A stretch of 18,589 bases of DNA from an uncultured Clostridium sp. (GCA_900555045.1 USJW01000103.1:1-18589), one strand, 5' to 3'. Shown: positions 6,526 through 14,349, counted from the first letter of the stretch. A program made the numbers and translations. The notes: generated from the letters alone by a model not told the origin.

Positions 6526-7473
6526 ATGACCAGCAAAGAACTGCTGTATGTAAAAACCATTGCGGAAGAAAAAAATATATCCAAAGCGGCCCAGAAGCTC
6601 TTCGTTGCCCAGCCCTCGCTGAGCCAGTCCTTACAGCGCATCGAGGACGCCCTGGGAACCCGCCTTTTTAACCGCACCGCCGGCGGCCTCACCTTGACCT
6701 ATGCCGGTGAAAAGTACTACCAGATGGCGGCCCAGATCCTAAAGATGTACGACGACTTTGAGACCGAGGTCAGCGACATCAACAACCTGAAGACCGGGCG
6801 CATCCACTTGGGGATCACCAACCACCTGGGCACCCTGGTGCTTCCCCGAATCCTGCCCGCCTTCCACTCCGTGTACCCAAACGTGGAGGTCTACGTCTCC
6901 GAGGAGAACTCCAGCACCCTGGACCAAAAAATTCTCAGCGGCGAGCTGGACTTCGCCATCACCCACGCCCCCAGCAAGGACGAGAACCAGCCGCTCATCA
7001 ACTACGAGCTTCTGGAGGAGGACCCCTTTTTAATCGCCATGAGCCCGGATCACCCCCTCGTGGGCCTGGCCGAAAAAAGCCCGGACTTCCCCTACCCGGT
7101 GCTGGACGTGCGGCGCCTGAAGGACGAGCCCTTTATCATGCTCCACAAGCAGCAGCGCATACGGCAGGTAGCGGACTGGGTGCTTAAAAAAGCTCGCATC
7201 CAGCAGCCCCACATCGCCCTGGTCCTGCGAAACTACGAGACGGCCCTGCTCCTTGCCGCCCAGGGCGTTGGGGTGACCCTCGTCCCCACCGAGTACGCCC
7301 ATATCTCCCAGCCCCGCTTCACCCCCGCCTTCTTCTCCGTCCCGCCCAAGTACGAGGCCAAATGGTGCATGTGCATCACGACATTAAAGAGCGGATTCCT
7401 CTCCCGGGCGGACCAAATGTTTATCTCACTGGTAAGGGAGCAGTTCGCGCCGCATGAGGGCGCGGCGGGGTGA
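6526..7473 (+). CDS. LysR-type regulator divergent from aconitase (CcpC-like role)
   Basis: A 315-residue LysR-type transcription factor. The N-terminal winged helix-turn-helix covers about residues 1-60 (NISKAAQKLFVAQPSLSQSLQRIEDALGTRLFNR), followed by a linker helix and a periplasmic-binding-protein-like effector domain from about residue 90 (GRIHLGITNHLGTLVLPRILPAF..YPNVEV). AAGGAGG (6511-6517) is best spaced to ATG 6526; the GTG at 6523 is less likely. It is transcribed divergently from the aconitase gene across a two-box LysR-type operator, so autoregulation and control of aconitase are likely. In Bacillus, the LysR protein CcpC controls aconitase and citrate synthase in response to citrate, with an ATAA-N7-TTAT dyad; the similar geometry suggests an analogous role here. 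This is inferred from context, not from sequence identity. Confidence 0.9.
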   Translation: MTSKELLYVKTIAEEKNISKAAQKLFVAQPSLSQSLQRIEDALGTRLFNRTAGGLTLTYAGEKYYQMAAQILKMYDDFETEVSDINNLKTGRIHLGITNHLGTLVLPRILPAFHSVYPNVEVYVSEENSSTLDQKILSGELDFAITHAPSKDENQPLINYELLEEDPFLIAMSPDHPLVGLAEKSPDFPYPVLDVRRLKDEPFIMLHKQQRIRQVADWVLKKARIQQPHIALVLRNYETALLLAAQGVGVTLVPTEYAHISQPRFTPAFFSVPPKYEAKWCMCITTLKSGFLSRADQMFISLVREQFAPHEGAAG

Positions 7474-7536
7474 GACGCCCGGCCCGCGATTTGCCCGGCC
7501 GCTGCGGCCTGCCTGACCCGGCCCGCGGCGCCCCGG

Positions 7537-7565
7537 TTGAATTTTTATGCCACGAATGGTATAAT
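7537..7565 (+). promoter_or_regulatory. Promoter of the second LysR-type gene
   Basis: TTGAAT (7537-7542) and a perfect TATAAT (7560-7565) are separated by 17 bp, giving a leader of about 70 nt. No TATAG-N7-CTATA box is present nearby. Confidence 0.7.
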
Positions 7566-7639
7566 TTTAACAAATTGACCACCGCATCCCCGCGCCGGAC
7601 GACTCCGGCACGCCAACCAACGATGAAAGAAGGTATTTC

Positions 7640-8593
7640 ATGAATCCAAAGCACGCGCAGTACATGATCACGGTTTTTCAGGAGGGCAGCATCACAAACG
7701 CCGCCAAGAAGCTCTACGTCTCCCAGCCGTCCCTCAGCCAGATGATCAAGCTGGTGGAGACCAACCTGGGCACGCCCATCTTCAACCGCTCCACCGATCC
7801 GCTGACGCTGACCTACGCGGGGGAAAAATACATAGAGGCCGCCCAGAAGATTCTCACCATCAACGCCAACCTGGCCCGGGAGATCGAGGAGATCAACGAC
7901 GAGGAGCACGGCAAGATCCGCCTTGGAATCCCGGTGCAGCGGGGCATGCAGGTCCTGCCCTACGCGCTGCCAAAGTTCTATGAGCTCTACCCCCACGTGG
8001 ACGTGGAGATCTCCGAGCACGGCTCCCAGGCCACGGAGAAGCTGGTGTTAGACGGCAGCGTGGACATGGCCTGCATGACCACGGTCCCCAAGCACGACGA
8101 GCTAAAATACATCATCGTGGAGAAGGAGGAGCTGGTGCTCCTGGCCAGCAAGAACACGGACCTGGCAAAGCGGATTCCCAGCGGGACCCCCATCTCCATC
8201 CTGGAGGCCAAGAACGAAAAATTCGTGTCCAACAAGCAGGGCCACAGCGTCCGGGCCATCCAGGACAGCCTGTTCATCACCAACAGCATCTCCCCAAAAA
8301 TCCTGCTGGAGACCATCAGCATCGAGATCGAAAAAAAAGTGGCCATCGCCTGTGACGCGGTGACCATCTGCCCATTAAATTATATTGAGAACACGGAGGA
8401 GATGCGGGCGAGCGCAGCCGTCTACCCGCTTCTGGGGACGGACAGCCTGCGCCACTGCTACATCTGCCACCGCAAGGATCTGTACCTGACGAAGTATATG
8501 AAGGATTTCATCAACATCCTTCTGGAGGTGGAAAATCCCTTCCTGAAGGACAATCTGCTATCCAAAGATCAGCCCCAGGACAGCGGCCAGTAG
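7640..8593 (+). CDS. LysR-type regulator convergent with the CHR pair
   Basis: A 317-residue LysR-type regulator with an N-terminal helix-turn-helix (SITNAAKKLYVSQPSLSQMIKLVETNLGTPIFNR) and an effector domain from about residue 88 (GKIRLGIPVQRGMQVLPYALPKFYELYPHVDV). It is clearly a paralogue of the preceding regulator: both carry LTLTYAGEKY after the DNA-binding domain and align through the first effector lobe. The ATG at 7640 follows a modest AGAAGG ribosome site, and a strong promoter lies at 7537-7565. Its last 36 nt overlap the 3' end of the opposing CHR-family gene. Its targets are unknown; the adjacent CHR transporters are the closest candidates. Confidence 0.9.
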   Translation: MNPKHAQYMITVFQEGSITNAAKKLYVSQPSLSQMIKLVETNLGTPIFNRSTDPLTLTYAGEKYIEAAQKILTINANLAREIEEINDEEHGKIRLGIPVQRGMQVLPYALPKFYELYPHVDVEISEHGSQATEKLVLDGSVDMACMTTVPKHDELKYIIVEKEELVLLASKNTDLAKRIPSGTPISILEAKNEKFVSNKQGHSVRAIQDSLFITNSISPKILLETISIEIEKKVAIACDAVTICPLNYIENTEEMRASAAVYPLLGTDSLRHCYICHRKDLYLTKYMKDFINILLEVENPFLKDNLLSKDQPQDSGQ

Positions 8594-9085
8594 GATCGTC
8601 TTTGGCACGCTGAGCCGGAATTTGAACATGGCGGCGGCCGTGGCCACGGTGATAAGCACCAGGTTCCACTGGGGCACATTGTTGATAAGCAAAATGGAGT
8701 ACCCCATAGTCAGCCCCACGGAGAACACCATCCCCAGGCAGACCGGCCGGATTCCGCCGAGAGCGGACTCGAGCGCCGGGTTATCCCTCAGCTTTAAGAT
8801 AAACCGCGCCGCGATCATGCACAGGGTCAAAGACGGCATCATCACGCCCACGCTTGCGCACAGGGAACCGGCCACGCCGGCCGTGCGCAGACCCACAAAG
8901 GTGGCGCAGTTGATCCCCAGGGAGCCCGGGGTCATCTCCGCGATAGCCACAATGTCCATCACCTCATCCACGGTCATCCAGCCGTAGTGCAGCACCTCGT
9001 CATTGATCACTGGAATCATGGTGGTGCCGCCGAAGCTGAAAAATCCAATCTTCATGAAGGAGAGAAACAGCTGAAGGTAGATCAT
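8558..9085 (-). CDS. Short CHR-family transporter, second half
   Basis: A 175-residue membrane protein of the chromate ion transporter (CHR) family, short-chain type. Family signatures seen are FMKIGFFSFGG near the N-terminus, a DE....GWMT.DE....VAIAEMTPGS block (about residues 29-55), the G..TAGV.GS loop and MMPSLTL. Several hydrophobic helices follow. Short-chain CHR proteins usually work as gene pairs equivalent to the two halves of ChrA, and this gene overlaps its partner by 4 nt (ATGA). CHR proteins are named for chromate efflux in proteobacteria. In anaerobic Firmicutes the natural substrate is not established, and the operator shared with aconitase hints at an organic or inorganic anion linked to citrate metabolism. 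The 3' end overlaps the convergent LysR gene. Confidence 0.85.
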   Translation of the reverse strand: MIYLQLFLSFMKIGFFSFGGTTMIPVINDEVLHYGWMTVDEVMDIVAIAEMTPGSLGINCATFVGLRTAGVAGSLCASVGVMMPSLTLCMIAARFILKLRDNPALESALGGIRPVCLGMVFSVGLTMGYSILLINNVPQWNLVLITVATAAAMFKFRLSVPKTILLAAVLGLIFG

Positions 9086-9675
9086 GACTTCTTCCCCCCT
9101 CTCTGAACAGCCAGGGTGATCAGCCCGAAGGCCGCTCCGCCCAGAACCACCAGAATTTTATTCACACCCGTGAAGGTGCAGACGAGAAGCGCCAGCGCCG
9201 CCAGCACGTAGCTGGACTTGTCCGTCAGGGATTTGTCCTTGAGCCTCGCCGCGGCCCCGAGAATGATGGGGATCACCGCGCAGCGCACGCCGTCTAGGGC
9301 GCGGGCCACCAGCACATTGCTCTTTAGCGAGGAATAGAAATAGGTGACGATCGCGATACACAGGAGCGCCGGCAGAGACAGCCCGAAGGCCGCCAGCACC
9401 GCGCCCCAGAACCCGCTCATAGTGTATCCGAACAGCACCGAGATGTTGATAATCATGATGCCGGGAAAGGATTTTCCCAGCGAGATAAAGTCGATCAATT
9501 GTTCCTCGGAGAGCCAATGGCGGCGGTCCACAAACTCCTCCTGCATCTGGGCGATAATGCCCCAGCCCCCGCCGAAGGTCATACAGCCGATCTTGAACAT
9601 CACGGCAAATATGGTGGGCAGCTTGTTCTCCCGCTTCCCCGGACGGTCGCACACCGCCTCTGAATCCTGTGTCAT
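9082..9675 (-). CDS. Short CHR-family transporter, first half
   Basis: A 197-residue membrane protein of the CHR family with FKIGCMTFGGGWGIIAQMQEEFV and RRHWLSEEQLIDFISLGKSFPGIMIIN, the diagnostic N-terminal block, then hydrophobic helices. ATG 9675 is chosen because AAGGCGG lies upstream at a good distance; a TTG two codons earlier (9681) is possible. It is the first gene of a two-gene unit with the following CHR gene, together forming one two-domain transporter. Upstream lie a hairpin (9720-9754) and a partial copy of the aconitase/citrate lyase operator (9780-9824). Confidence 0.85.
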   Translation of the reverse strand: MTQDSEAVCDRPGKRENKLPTIFAVMFKIGCMTFGGGWGIIAQMQEEFVDRRHWLSEEQLIDFISLGKSFPGIMIINISVLFGYTMSGFWGAVLAAFGLSLPALLCIAIVTYFYSSLKSNVLVARALDGVRCAVIPIILGAAARLKDKSLTDKSSYVLAALALLVCTFTGVNKILVVLGGAAFGLITLAVQRGGKKS

Positions 9676-9719
9676 CTGCAATCCGCCTTCCCCCTGTTGC
9701 TGAAAAATTAAGCCGAAAA

Positions 9720-9754
9720 AACCGGCTCGTATTCATTATACATCCGAACCGGTT
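9720..9754. terminator. Bidirectional hairpin terminator or attenuator before the CHR pair
   Basis: AACCGGCTCG (9720-9729) pairs with CGAACCGGTT (9745-9754), with one wobble. On the minus strand it is followed by a T-run (complement of 9716-9719 and beyond), and on the plus strand by TTATTT. It could end the wall-hydrolase transcript that stops at 9847. A perfect TATAAT (minus, 9735-9740) lies in its loop, and AGCCG/CGGCT (9711-9715 / 9723-9727) can form a competing hairpin. Confidence 0.65.
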
Positions 9755-9763
9755 TTATTTCAC
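9735..9763 (-). promoter_or_regulatory. Possible promoter of the CHR pair
   Basis: On the minus strand, GTGAAA (9758-9763, 4 of 6 to consensus) and a perfect TATAAT (9735-9740) are spaced 17 bp apart. The start would lie within the hairpin, about 50 nt upstream of the first ATG, so transcripts made here would escape termination. Confidence 0.4.
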
Positions 9764-9779
9764 TTATTTTTTACAGGGA

Positions 9780-9824
9780 GGGCCTATATCATTTTTCTTA
9801 TACCCGCTATTGTAAAAGACTATA
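9780..9824. promoter_or_regulatory. Partial copy of the aconitase/citrate lyase operator
   Basis: Box 2 is clear: TATTG-TAAAAGA-CTATA at 9808-9824, with the same arms as at the aconitase gene. The 17 bp at 9798-9814 match 6417-6433 at 16 positions. Box 1 is degenerate (around 9777-9793). The conserved TTATA core lies 123 nt upstream of the CHR start, against 112 and 118 nt at the aconitase and citD genes, in the same orientation. Confidence 0.6.
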
Positions 9825-9846
9825 TTCCATCAGCCTGGGAACGGCT

Positions 9847-10440
9847 TTAGTAGCAGTAATAGTGGTACTGCGTCCTCAAATAAACCCCTCTCCCCTGTCT
9901 CCCTCCCGACTGGAACACCACGTTGGGCGGAAGCACGCTGCCGTGCTCTAAGAGCCACCTGGCGTTGGCCCAGTTGGACTCGGTGGGGGTCCGGTAGTAG
10001 TTGCCGTCCCGGGTGCAGGAGTACTGCCCCGGCTGGAAGACCACGCCCTTCACGGTGCCGGGATAGCGGCCGCTGTTCCTGCGGTTTAACACCACGGAGC
10101 CGATGTAGCGCTGCTCCTCGTCCGAGTAGCACTGGGCCTCGCCGCAGATCACGTGGGCCAGGACATACAGGTCCTCGTCGGTCCAGCCAATAGCCCCCAA
10201 GGAGGCTAAGGCGGCCTCCCCCGGTCCCCCGCAGACCTGCACGATGCCCTCCGGGGCCTGGGTCATATGCTCCTCCGTGCCCGGGCCGCCCGCCCCGATA
10301 TAGATCGCCGCCGGGCCGCTCACCTGGGCGGTCTCATCCGCGCGCAGCGGGGTAATCTCTGCAGCCATGGCGGGGGCGGGCATTGTCATAATCGCGGCTG
10401 CAAACAGGGCGGCCGCTGCAAGTTTAATTCGTTTTCTCAT
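9847..10440 (-). CDS. Secreted SleB-like cell wall hydrolase
   Basis: A 197-residue exported protein. MRKRIKL followed by a hydrophobic stretch and AMA|A (cleavage near residue 26) is a typical Sec signal peptide. After a low-complexity spacer, residues about 88-197 match the SleB/Hydrolase_2 fold (DLYVLAHVICGEAQ, with Glu101 the likely catalytic acid; IGSVVLNR; PGTVKGVVFQPGQYS; Y-rich C-terminus). Family members cleave peptidoglycan during spore germination or wall turnover. Whether this one is spore-associated cannot be told from the sequence. ATG 10440 is set by AGGAGG about 10 nt upstream; an ATG at 10476 would add residues before the signal peptide and is rejected. It is transcribed alone, with no visible functional link to the citrate genes. 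Confidence 0.85.
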   Translation of the reverse strand: MRKRIKLAAAALFAAAIMTMPAPAMAAEITPLRADETAQVSGPAAIYIGAGGPGTEEHMTQAPEGIVQVCGGPGEAALASLGAIGWTDEDLYVLAHVICGEAQCYSDEEQRYIGSVVLNRRNSGRYPGTVKGVVFQPGQYSCTRDGNYYRTPTESNWANARWLLEHGSVLPPNVVFQSGGRQGRGVYLRTQYHYYCY

Positions 10441-10513
10441 ATAAAAAAATCCTCCTGATTGGATTTGCGTGTGCATCTCTCATCATGGAGGATTTTTCCC
10501 ACTTTTTCGATAA

Positions 10514-10542
10514 ATATTACAAAATGATTACAAAAATGTGAA
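10514..10542 (-). promoter_or_regulatory. Possible promoter of the wall hydrolase
   Basis: On the minus strand, TTCACA (10537-10542, 5 of 6) and TAATAT (10514-10519, 4 of 6) are 17 bp apart. The site abuts the maturase stop codon and gives a leader of about 70 nt. Confidence 0.4.
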
Positions 10543-11670
10543 TCAGCGCCTCTGTTCCATGGACAGCCGGGCCGCAATCTGGCGCAGGCGCGGCAGGGCG
10601 GCCTCAAAAAACCTCTTGTAGGCGCCGCAGAAGCAGTTCTTTCCCAGCGAGCCGTCCGCGCCGGTCTCCCGGTTCCGGCGGCAGCCGCCGCGGCAGAGCA
10701 TCCCGTAGGGGCAGGTCCTGCACTCCGGGTCCGGCTCCAGGGAGTCCTTCACAAAGCCGGTGGCCCTGCCGTTCTCGGCCAGCTCCTCCACCGTGTTCTC
10801 CCTAAAATTGCCCATCCGGTAGCGGTCCAGCACATAGAAGTCGCAGGGGTAGACGGACCCGTCGGCCTCCACCACGAACTGGATGCTGCAGTGTCCCTTC
10901 TGCTCGCAGGACTCCGGCTCGTAGCCCATGAGCAGCGCGATGTAGTTCTCGAACTGGCGGATATAGGGCTGCTCCCCCTTCTGCAGATCCAGATACCACA
11001 GATCGAACAGCTTGATCAAAAAATCGCCGTAGGCCTCCGGGGTCAGCGAGTAATCTCTTCCCCCTGCTGGTTCCCCAAGCGGGTCCAGGCAGGCGATAAA
11101 CTGCAGGTAGTGGAAGTGGTTCTTGGCGTAGAAGGCGTAAATCTTCTCCGCCTTCGCCGCGGTCAGCCGGTTCACCACGGTCAGGATATTGTACTCCACG
11201 TGATAGCGGTTAAAGAGATCCACCGTCTTCATCACCGCCTCGAAGGAGGCGCTCCCGTCCGCCGCCTTTCGCAGCGCGTCGTGGGTGTGCTTGATCCCGT
11301 CCAGGGAGAGTCCCACCAGGAAGTGGTTTTCAGCAAGGAAAGCCGCCCACTCCTCGTCGAGGCGGTAGCCGTTGGTCTGGATGGAGTTGGAGATGTGGAC
11401 GCCCTTGTGGTTGTGCGCCTTCTCCAGGCGAATTAGCTCCTTAAAGAAATCTAAGCCCGCCAGGGTGGGCTCCCCGCCCTGGAACGCGAACCCGCACTCC
11501 CCGTCCGCAAATTCCAGCGTCCGCTTCACCACGGCCTTCAGCGTCTCGGTGGACATGATCCCATAGTTCACGGTCTCCCGGTTTTGCATCTCATCGTAGT
11601 AAAAACAGTATTTACACCGCAGGTTGCAGGAACCTGAGGCCGGTTTAATCAGTAATTGTATCGGCGGCAT
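10543..11670 (-). CDS. Anaerobic sulfatase-maturating enzyme (radical SAM/SPASM)
   Basis: A radical S-adenosylmethionine enzyme that converts an active-site Cys or Ser of sulfatases to formylglycine in the cytoplasm without oxygen. The 375-residue protein has the radical-SAM cluster motif C15-X3-C19-X2-C22, GGEPTL (65-70), and a complete SPASM region: C255, C261, C276, C317, C320, C326, C330 and C348. Asp277 directly follows C276, the position of the catalytic base known from the Clostridium perfringens enzyme. Its length and Cys spacing agree with that enzyme. AAGGAGGAG precedes ATG 11670. No sulfatase is encoded in this window, so its client lies elsewhere. A different peptide-modifying SPASM role is possible but less likely given the residue agreement. 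Confidence 0.93.
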   Translation of the reverse strand: MPPIQLLIKPASGSCNLRCKYCFYYDEMQNRETVNYGIMSTETLKAVVKRTLEFADGECGFAFQGGEPTLAGLDFFKELIRLEKAHNHKGVHISNSIQTNGYRLDEEWAAFLAENHFLVGLSLDGIKHTHDALRKAADGSASFEAVMKTVDLFNRYHVEYNILTVVNRLTAAKAEKIYAFYAKNHFHYLQFIACLDPLGEPAGGRDYSLTPEAYGDFLIKLFDLWYLDLQKGEQPYIRQFENYIALLMGYEPESCEQKGHCSIQFVVEADGSVYPCDFYVLDRYRMGNFRENTVEELAENGRATGFVKDSLEPDPECRTCPYGMLCRGGCRRNRETGADGSLGKNCFCGAYKRFFEAALPRLRQIAARLSMEQRR

Positions 11671-11735
11671 TGCCTATCTCCTCCTTAATTTGAACCGCGG
11701 GCCTTGCCATGTGTTGGACGTCCCCGCCAGTCTCT

Positions 11736-11764
11736 ATTATCCGGCTTTCCGCCCGCCCCGTCAA
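11736..11764 (-). promoter_or_regulatory. Promoter of the sulfatase maturase gene
   Basis: On the minus strand, TTGACG (11759-11764, 5 of 6) and GATAAT (11736-11741, 5 of 6) are 17 bp apart. The leader is about 60 nt. Confidence 0.7.
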
Positions 11765-11813
11765 GCGAATTTTCCCAGCCGCCCCGCACACGCCGCCCTC
11801 CATCCACGCCGAA

Positions 11814-11841
11814 AGGGCGGCGTGCTCGCGCACACCGCCCT
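11814..11841 (-). terminator. Terminator of citDEF
   Basis: AGGGCGG (11814-11820) pairs perfectly with CCGCCCT (11835-11841). After one mismatch, an inner GTGC/GCAC stem closes loop TCGC. The minus strand continues with a short T-run (TTT). It begins 44 nt after the citF stop. Confidence 0.6.
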
Positions 11842-11884
11842 CTCGTCTAGGGATTTATCGAATCATGGGGTTCCAAATGAACCT

Positions 11885-13444
11885 TTACTTGAACTCGTAG
11901 TTTTTAACCTTGCGCACAACGTCGATGACGCTGCCGTCGCGGGCCTCGATGATGCCGACCACCTGGTCGTCAAACTGTACCGGATCCGGCTCGCCGACGA
12001 TGGCGTAGGCCTTGTCGCGCAGCTCCTCGATGGTGCAGAAGGGAAGCTTCACGCCCTTCATGGCCTCGATCAGATCCGGTCTGGCCGGGTTGATGGCGAT
12101 GCCGTAGTCGGTGATGACCACGTCCACGGTCTCGCCGGGGGTGGTGACGGTGGTCACCTCGCTGCAGATGGCCGGGATTCTGCCCTGCAGAAGGGGTGCG
12201 ATCACGATGGTGCACTTTGCGCCCGCAGCCGTATCGGGATGTCCTCCCTGCGCGCCGGTCACAACGCCGTCGGAGCCCACAACCACGTTACAGTTAAAGT
12301 GTACATCCACCTCCAGAGCCGCTAAGATCACGAAATCCAGCTGGTTCACGTACGCGCCCTTGTTGAAGGGGTTTGCGTACTCGGACGCGGAGATCTCAAA
12401 GTGACGCGGGTTGTTCTTGATGGACTCGATGGCGATGGTGTCGAAATCCTGGGTATCCACCAGAGTCTCGATCAGCCCCTCCTCCAGCAGCTTGCACATG
12501 GGTCCTGCGATGCCGCCCACGCCGAATTTCATCTTGATGCCGCGCTCCTTCATGATCTTGCCGAGGGAGATGGTGGAGGCGATGGACGCGCCGCCCACGC
12601 CGGTCTGGTATGTGAATCCGTCCTTAAAGTACGGAGTGTTGATCACGAATTCCGTGCAGTAATCCGCCATCAGGATCTTGCGCACGTCGGTGGTGGGCTT
12701 TGCAGCGCCGGTTGCGATCTTGGCCGGATTTCCGATCTCGTCCACAACCACCACGTAGTCCACGTTCACCTGGGAGATGCTGGCGGGCAGGTTCGGGGAG
12801 GGAACCAGGCAGTCGGTGATGGCCACTACCTTGTCCGCGTACTGTGCGTCCGCCATTGCGTAGGACAGCACGCCACAGTCGCTCTTGCCGCCGTTGGCGC
12901 GCATGTTGCCGTACTCGTCGCAGGTGGGCGCGCCGATGAATGCGATGTCAATGTGAACCTCGCCGCTCTCGATGGCTCTCACACGGCCGCCGTGGGAGCG
13001 CATGATCGCCAGGTTCTTAAGCTTGCCTGCGGAGATCGCCTCGCCGATCTTGCCGCGCACGCCGGAGGACTGGATGCCGGTCACGGTGCCGTCCTCGATC
13101 ATGGGAACGATGGGGTCATGGGCCTTACCCATGGAGCTGGCGCAGATGGTGATGTCCTTGATTCCCATCTTGTGCACTTCCTCCATGACCATGTTCACCA
13201 CATAGTCGCCCTCGCGGAAATGATGGTGGAAGGAAAGGGTCATGCCGTCCTTGATCCCGCATTTTACCAGAACATCGTGGATGGAGTCCACCAGCTTGCT
13301 TCTGTTCGGGTCCATGTAGGCGCGGACTGTGGGAGCCGCTTTCTTATACTCATAGCCTTCCTTCGCGAAGGTGCCTCTGAAAATATCTTTGCCGGTTGCC
13401 TTTAATACTTCCTCCGGAATATCTCTTCCTACTGCGTTTATCAT
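11885..13444 (-). CDS. citF: Citrate lyase alpha subunit (citrate CoA-transferase)
   Basis: The alpha subunit transfers the thiol-linked acyl carrier from acetyl-ACP to citrate, forming citryl-ACP and acetate. The 519-residue length and the sequence are typical of CitF: an N-terminal GRDIPEEV segment, LSFHHHFREGDYVVNMVM (about 90-107), SSGVRGKIGEAIS, RSHGGRVRAIESGEVHIDIAFIGAP, SDCGVLSYAMADAQYADKVVAITD, FGVGGIAGPMCKLLEEGL and GGHPDTAAGAKCTIV. The gene begins 2 nt after the citE stop, with GAGGGGG as its ribosome site inside the end of citE, so it is co-translated with citE. It is last in the citDEF unit. A hairpin follows. Confidence 0.96.
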   Translation of the reverse strand: MINAVGRDIPEEVLKATGKDIFRGTFAKEGYEYKKAAPTVRAYMDPNRSKLVDSIHDVLVKCGIKDGMTLSFHHHFREGDYVVNMVMEEVHKMGIKDITICASSMGKAHDPIVPMIEDGTVTGIQSSGVRGKIGEAISAGKLKNLAIMRSHGGRVRAIESGEVHIDIAFIGAPTCDEYGNMRANGGKSDCGVLSYAMADAQYADKVVAITDCLVPSPNLPASISQVNVDYVVVVDEIGNPAKIATGAAKPTTDVRKILMADYCTEFVINTPYFKDGFTYQTGVGGASIASTISLGKIMKERGIKMKFGVGGIAGPMCKLLEEGLIETLVDTQDFDTIAIESIKNNPRHFEISASEYANPFNKGAYVNQLDFVILAALEVDVHFNCNVVVGSDGVVTGAQGGHPDTAAGAKCTIVIAPLLQGRIPAICSEVTTVTTPGETVDVVITDYGIAINPARPDLIEAMKGVKLPFCTIEELRDKAYAIVGEPDPVQFDDQVVGIIEARDGSVIDVVRKVKNYEFK

Positions 13445-13446
13445 AA

Positions 13447-14349
13447 TTACAGATCCCCCTCATATACACCAGATGCTTTGGCCAGATCGATGGTTCTCTT
13501 TGCTCCGTCATAGAACGCGATGTCGATCATCTTGCCGTCTACGGTAAACACGCCGATTCCCAGCGCCTTCTTCTCGTCGATTTCCCGAACTACCTTCTCA
13601 GCGAAGATAATCTCCTTCTGGGTGGGAGTGAAAATCTTATGTACAATGGCAATCTGACGGGGATTTACAAGGCTCTTTCCGTCAAAGCCCATCATCTTGA
13701 TCATGCGGGTCTCCTTCTCGAAGCCCTCCATGTCGTCTAAGTTGGTGAACACGGTATCCCAGCACTGTACGCCGGCCGCTCTGGCCGCCATGATCATGTG
13801 CTGTCTCGCACCCATAAGCTCCACGCCGGTTCCGGTGATCACGGTCTGTAAGTCCTTGGTGTAGTCGCCGCCGGACAGTGCGATTCCGATTAAGCGCTCG
13901 GAGGACTGGCAAACCTCCAGTGCGTTGAGGACGCCCTTACAGGACTCCAGAGCCGCCATTAACAGGGTGCTTCCCTCGGGTCTTCCAAACTCACGCTCTG
14001 CAGCCAGAACATGCTCCTCCACCGTCTTTACGTCCTGCGCGCACTCCGTCTTTGCGATACGGATGGTGTCGGCTCCGCCGGCCACGCAGACGCGGATGTC
14101 TTCCTTCCAGTGGGGGGTGTCAAGGCCATTTATGCGGACAACGCGCTCGGTGCCGCGGTAGTCGATCTCCTGAAGCGCATGGTACAGGGAGTAGCGGGCG
14201 CTGTCCTTCTGATTCTCGGCAACCGCATCCTCCAAATCCAGCATAATCGAGTCAGCCCCGTAGATGTACGGGTCCTTGATCAGGCCCGGCTTCTGGGCGT
14301 TTAAGAACATCATGGATCTTCTCAGTCTTTTTTTATTCGGATGAATCAT
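13447..14349 (-). CDS. citE: Citrate lyase beta subunit (citryl-ACP lyase)
   Basis: The beta subunit cleaves citryl-ACP to oxaloacetate and acetyl-ACP. The 300-residue protein has the CitE/HpcH TIM-barrel signatures: LDLEDAV (37-43), RING (72-75, CoA/substrate-binding Arg), AALES with Glu135 (Mg2+ ligand), SGGDYTKDL with Asp162 (Mg2+ ligand), and DGKSLVNPRQI. Its ATG overlaps the citD stop by 4 nt (ATGA), so translation is coupled. Together with the flanking genes it makes the complete lyase core. The genes for the ligase and the prosthetic-group enzymes are not present here. Confidence 0.96.
   Translation of the reverse strand: MIHPNKKRLRRSMMFLNAQKPGLIKDPYIYGADSIMLDLEDAVAENQKDSARYSLYHALQEIDYRGTERVVRINGLDTPHWKEDIRVCVAGGADTIRIAKTECAQDVKTVEEHVLAAEREFGRPEGSTLLMAALESCKGVLNALEVCQSSERLIGIALSGGDYTKDLQTVITGTGVELMGARQHMIMAARAAGVQCWDTVFTNLDDMEGFEKETRMIKMMGFDGKSLVNPRQIAIVHKIFTPTQKEIIFAEKVVREIDEKKALGIGVFTVDGKMIDIAFYDGAKRTIDLAKASGVYEGDL

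Noticed and set aside
7497..7509. GGCCGC-T-GCGGCC palindrome after the first LysR gene as a terminator
   Set aside because: The stem is perfect, but the loop is one base and no T-run follows, so it is not supported as an intrinsic terminator.
7421..8020. Open frame antisense to both LysR genes
   Set aside because: It has no ribosome site or family motif, and both LysR genes are certain on the other strand.
9158..9736. Alternative minus-strand frame over the first CHR gene
   Set aside because: Its translation is a frameshifted version of the CHR gene, and its start lies in the terminator hairpin.
12401..13405. A 334-codon open frame antisense to citF
   Set aside because: The product is His/Val/Asp-rich, low in information and without a ribosome site; it mirrors codon bias of the certain citF gene.
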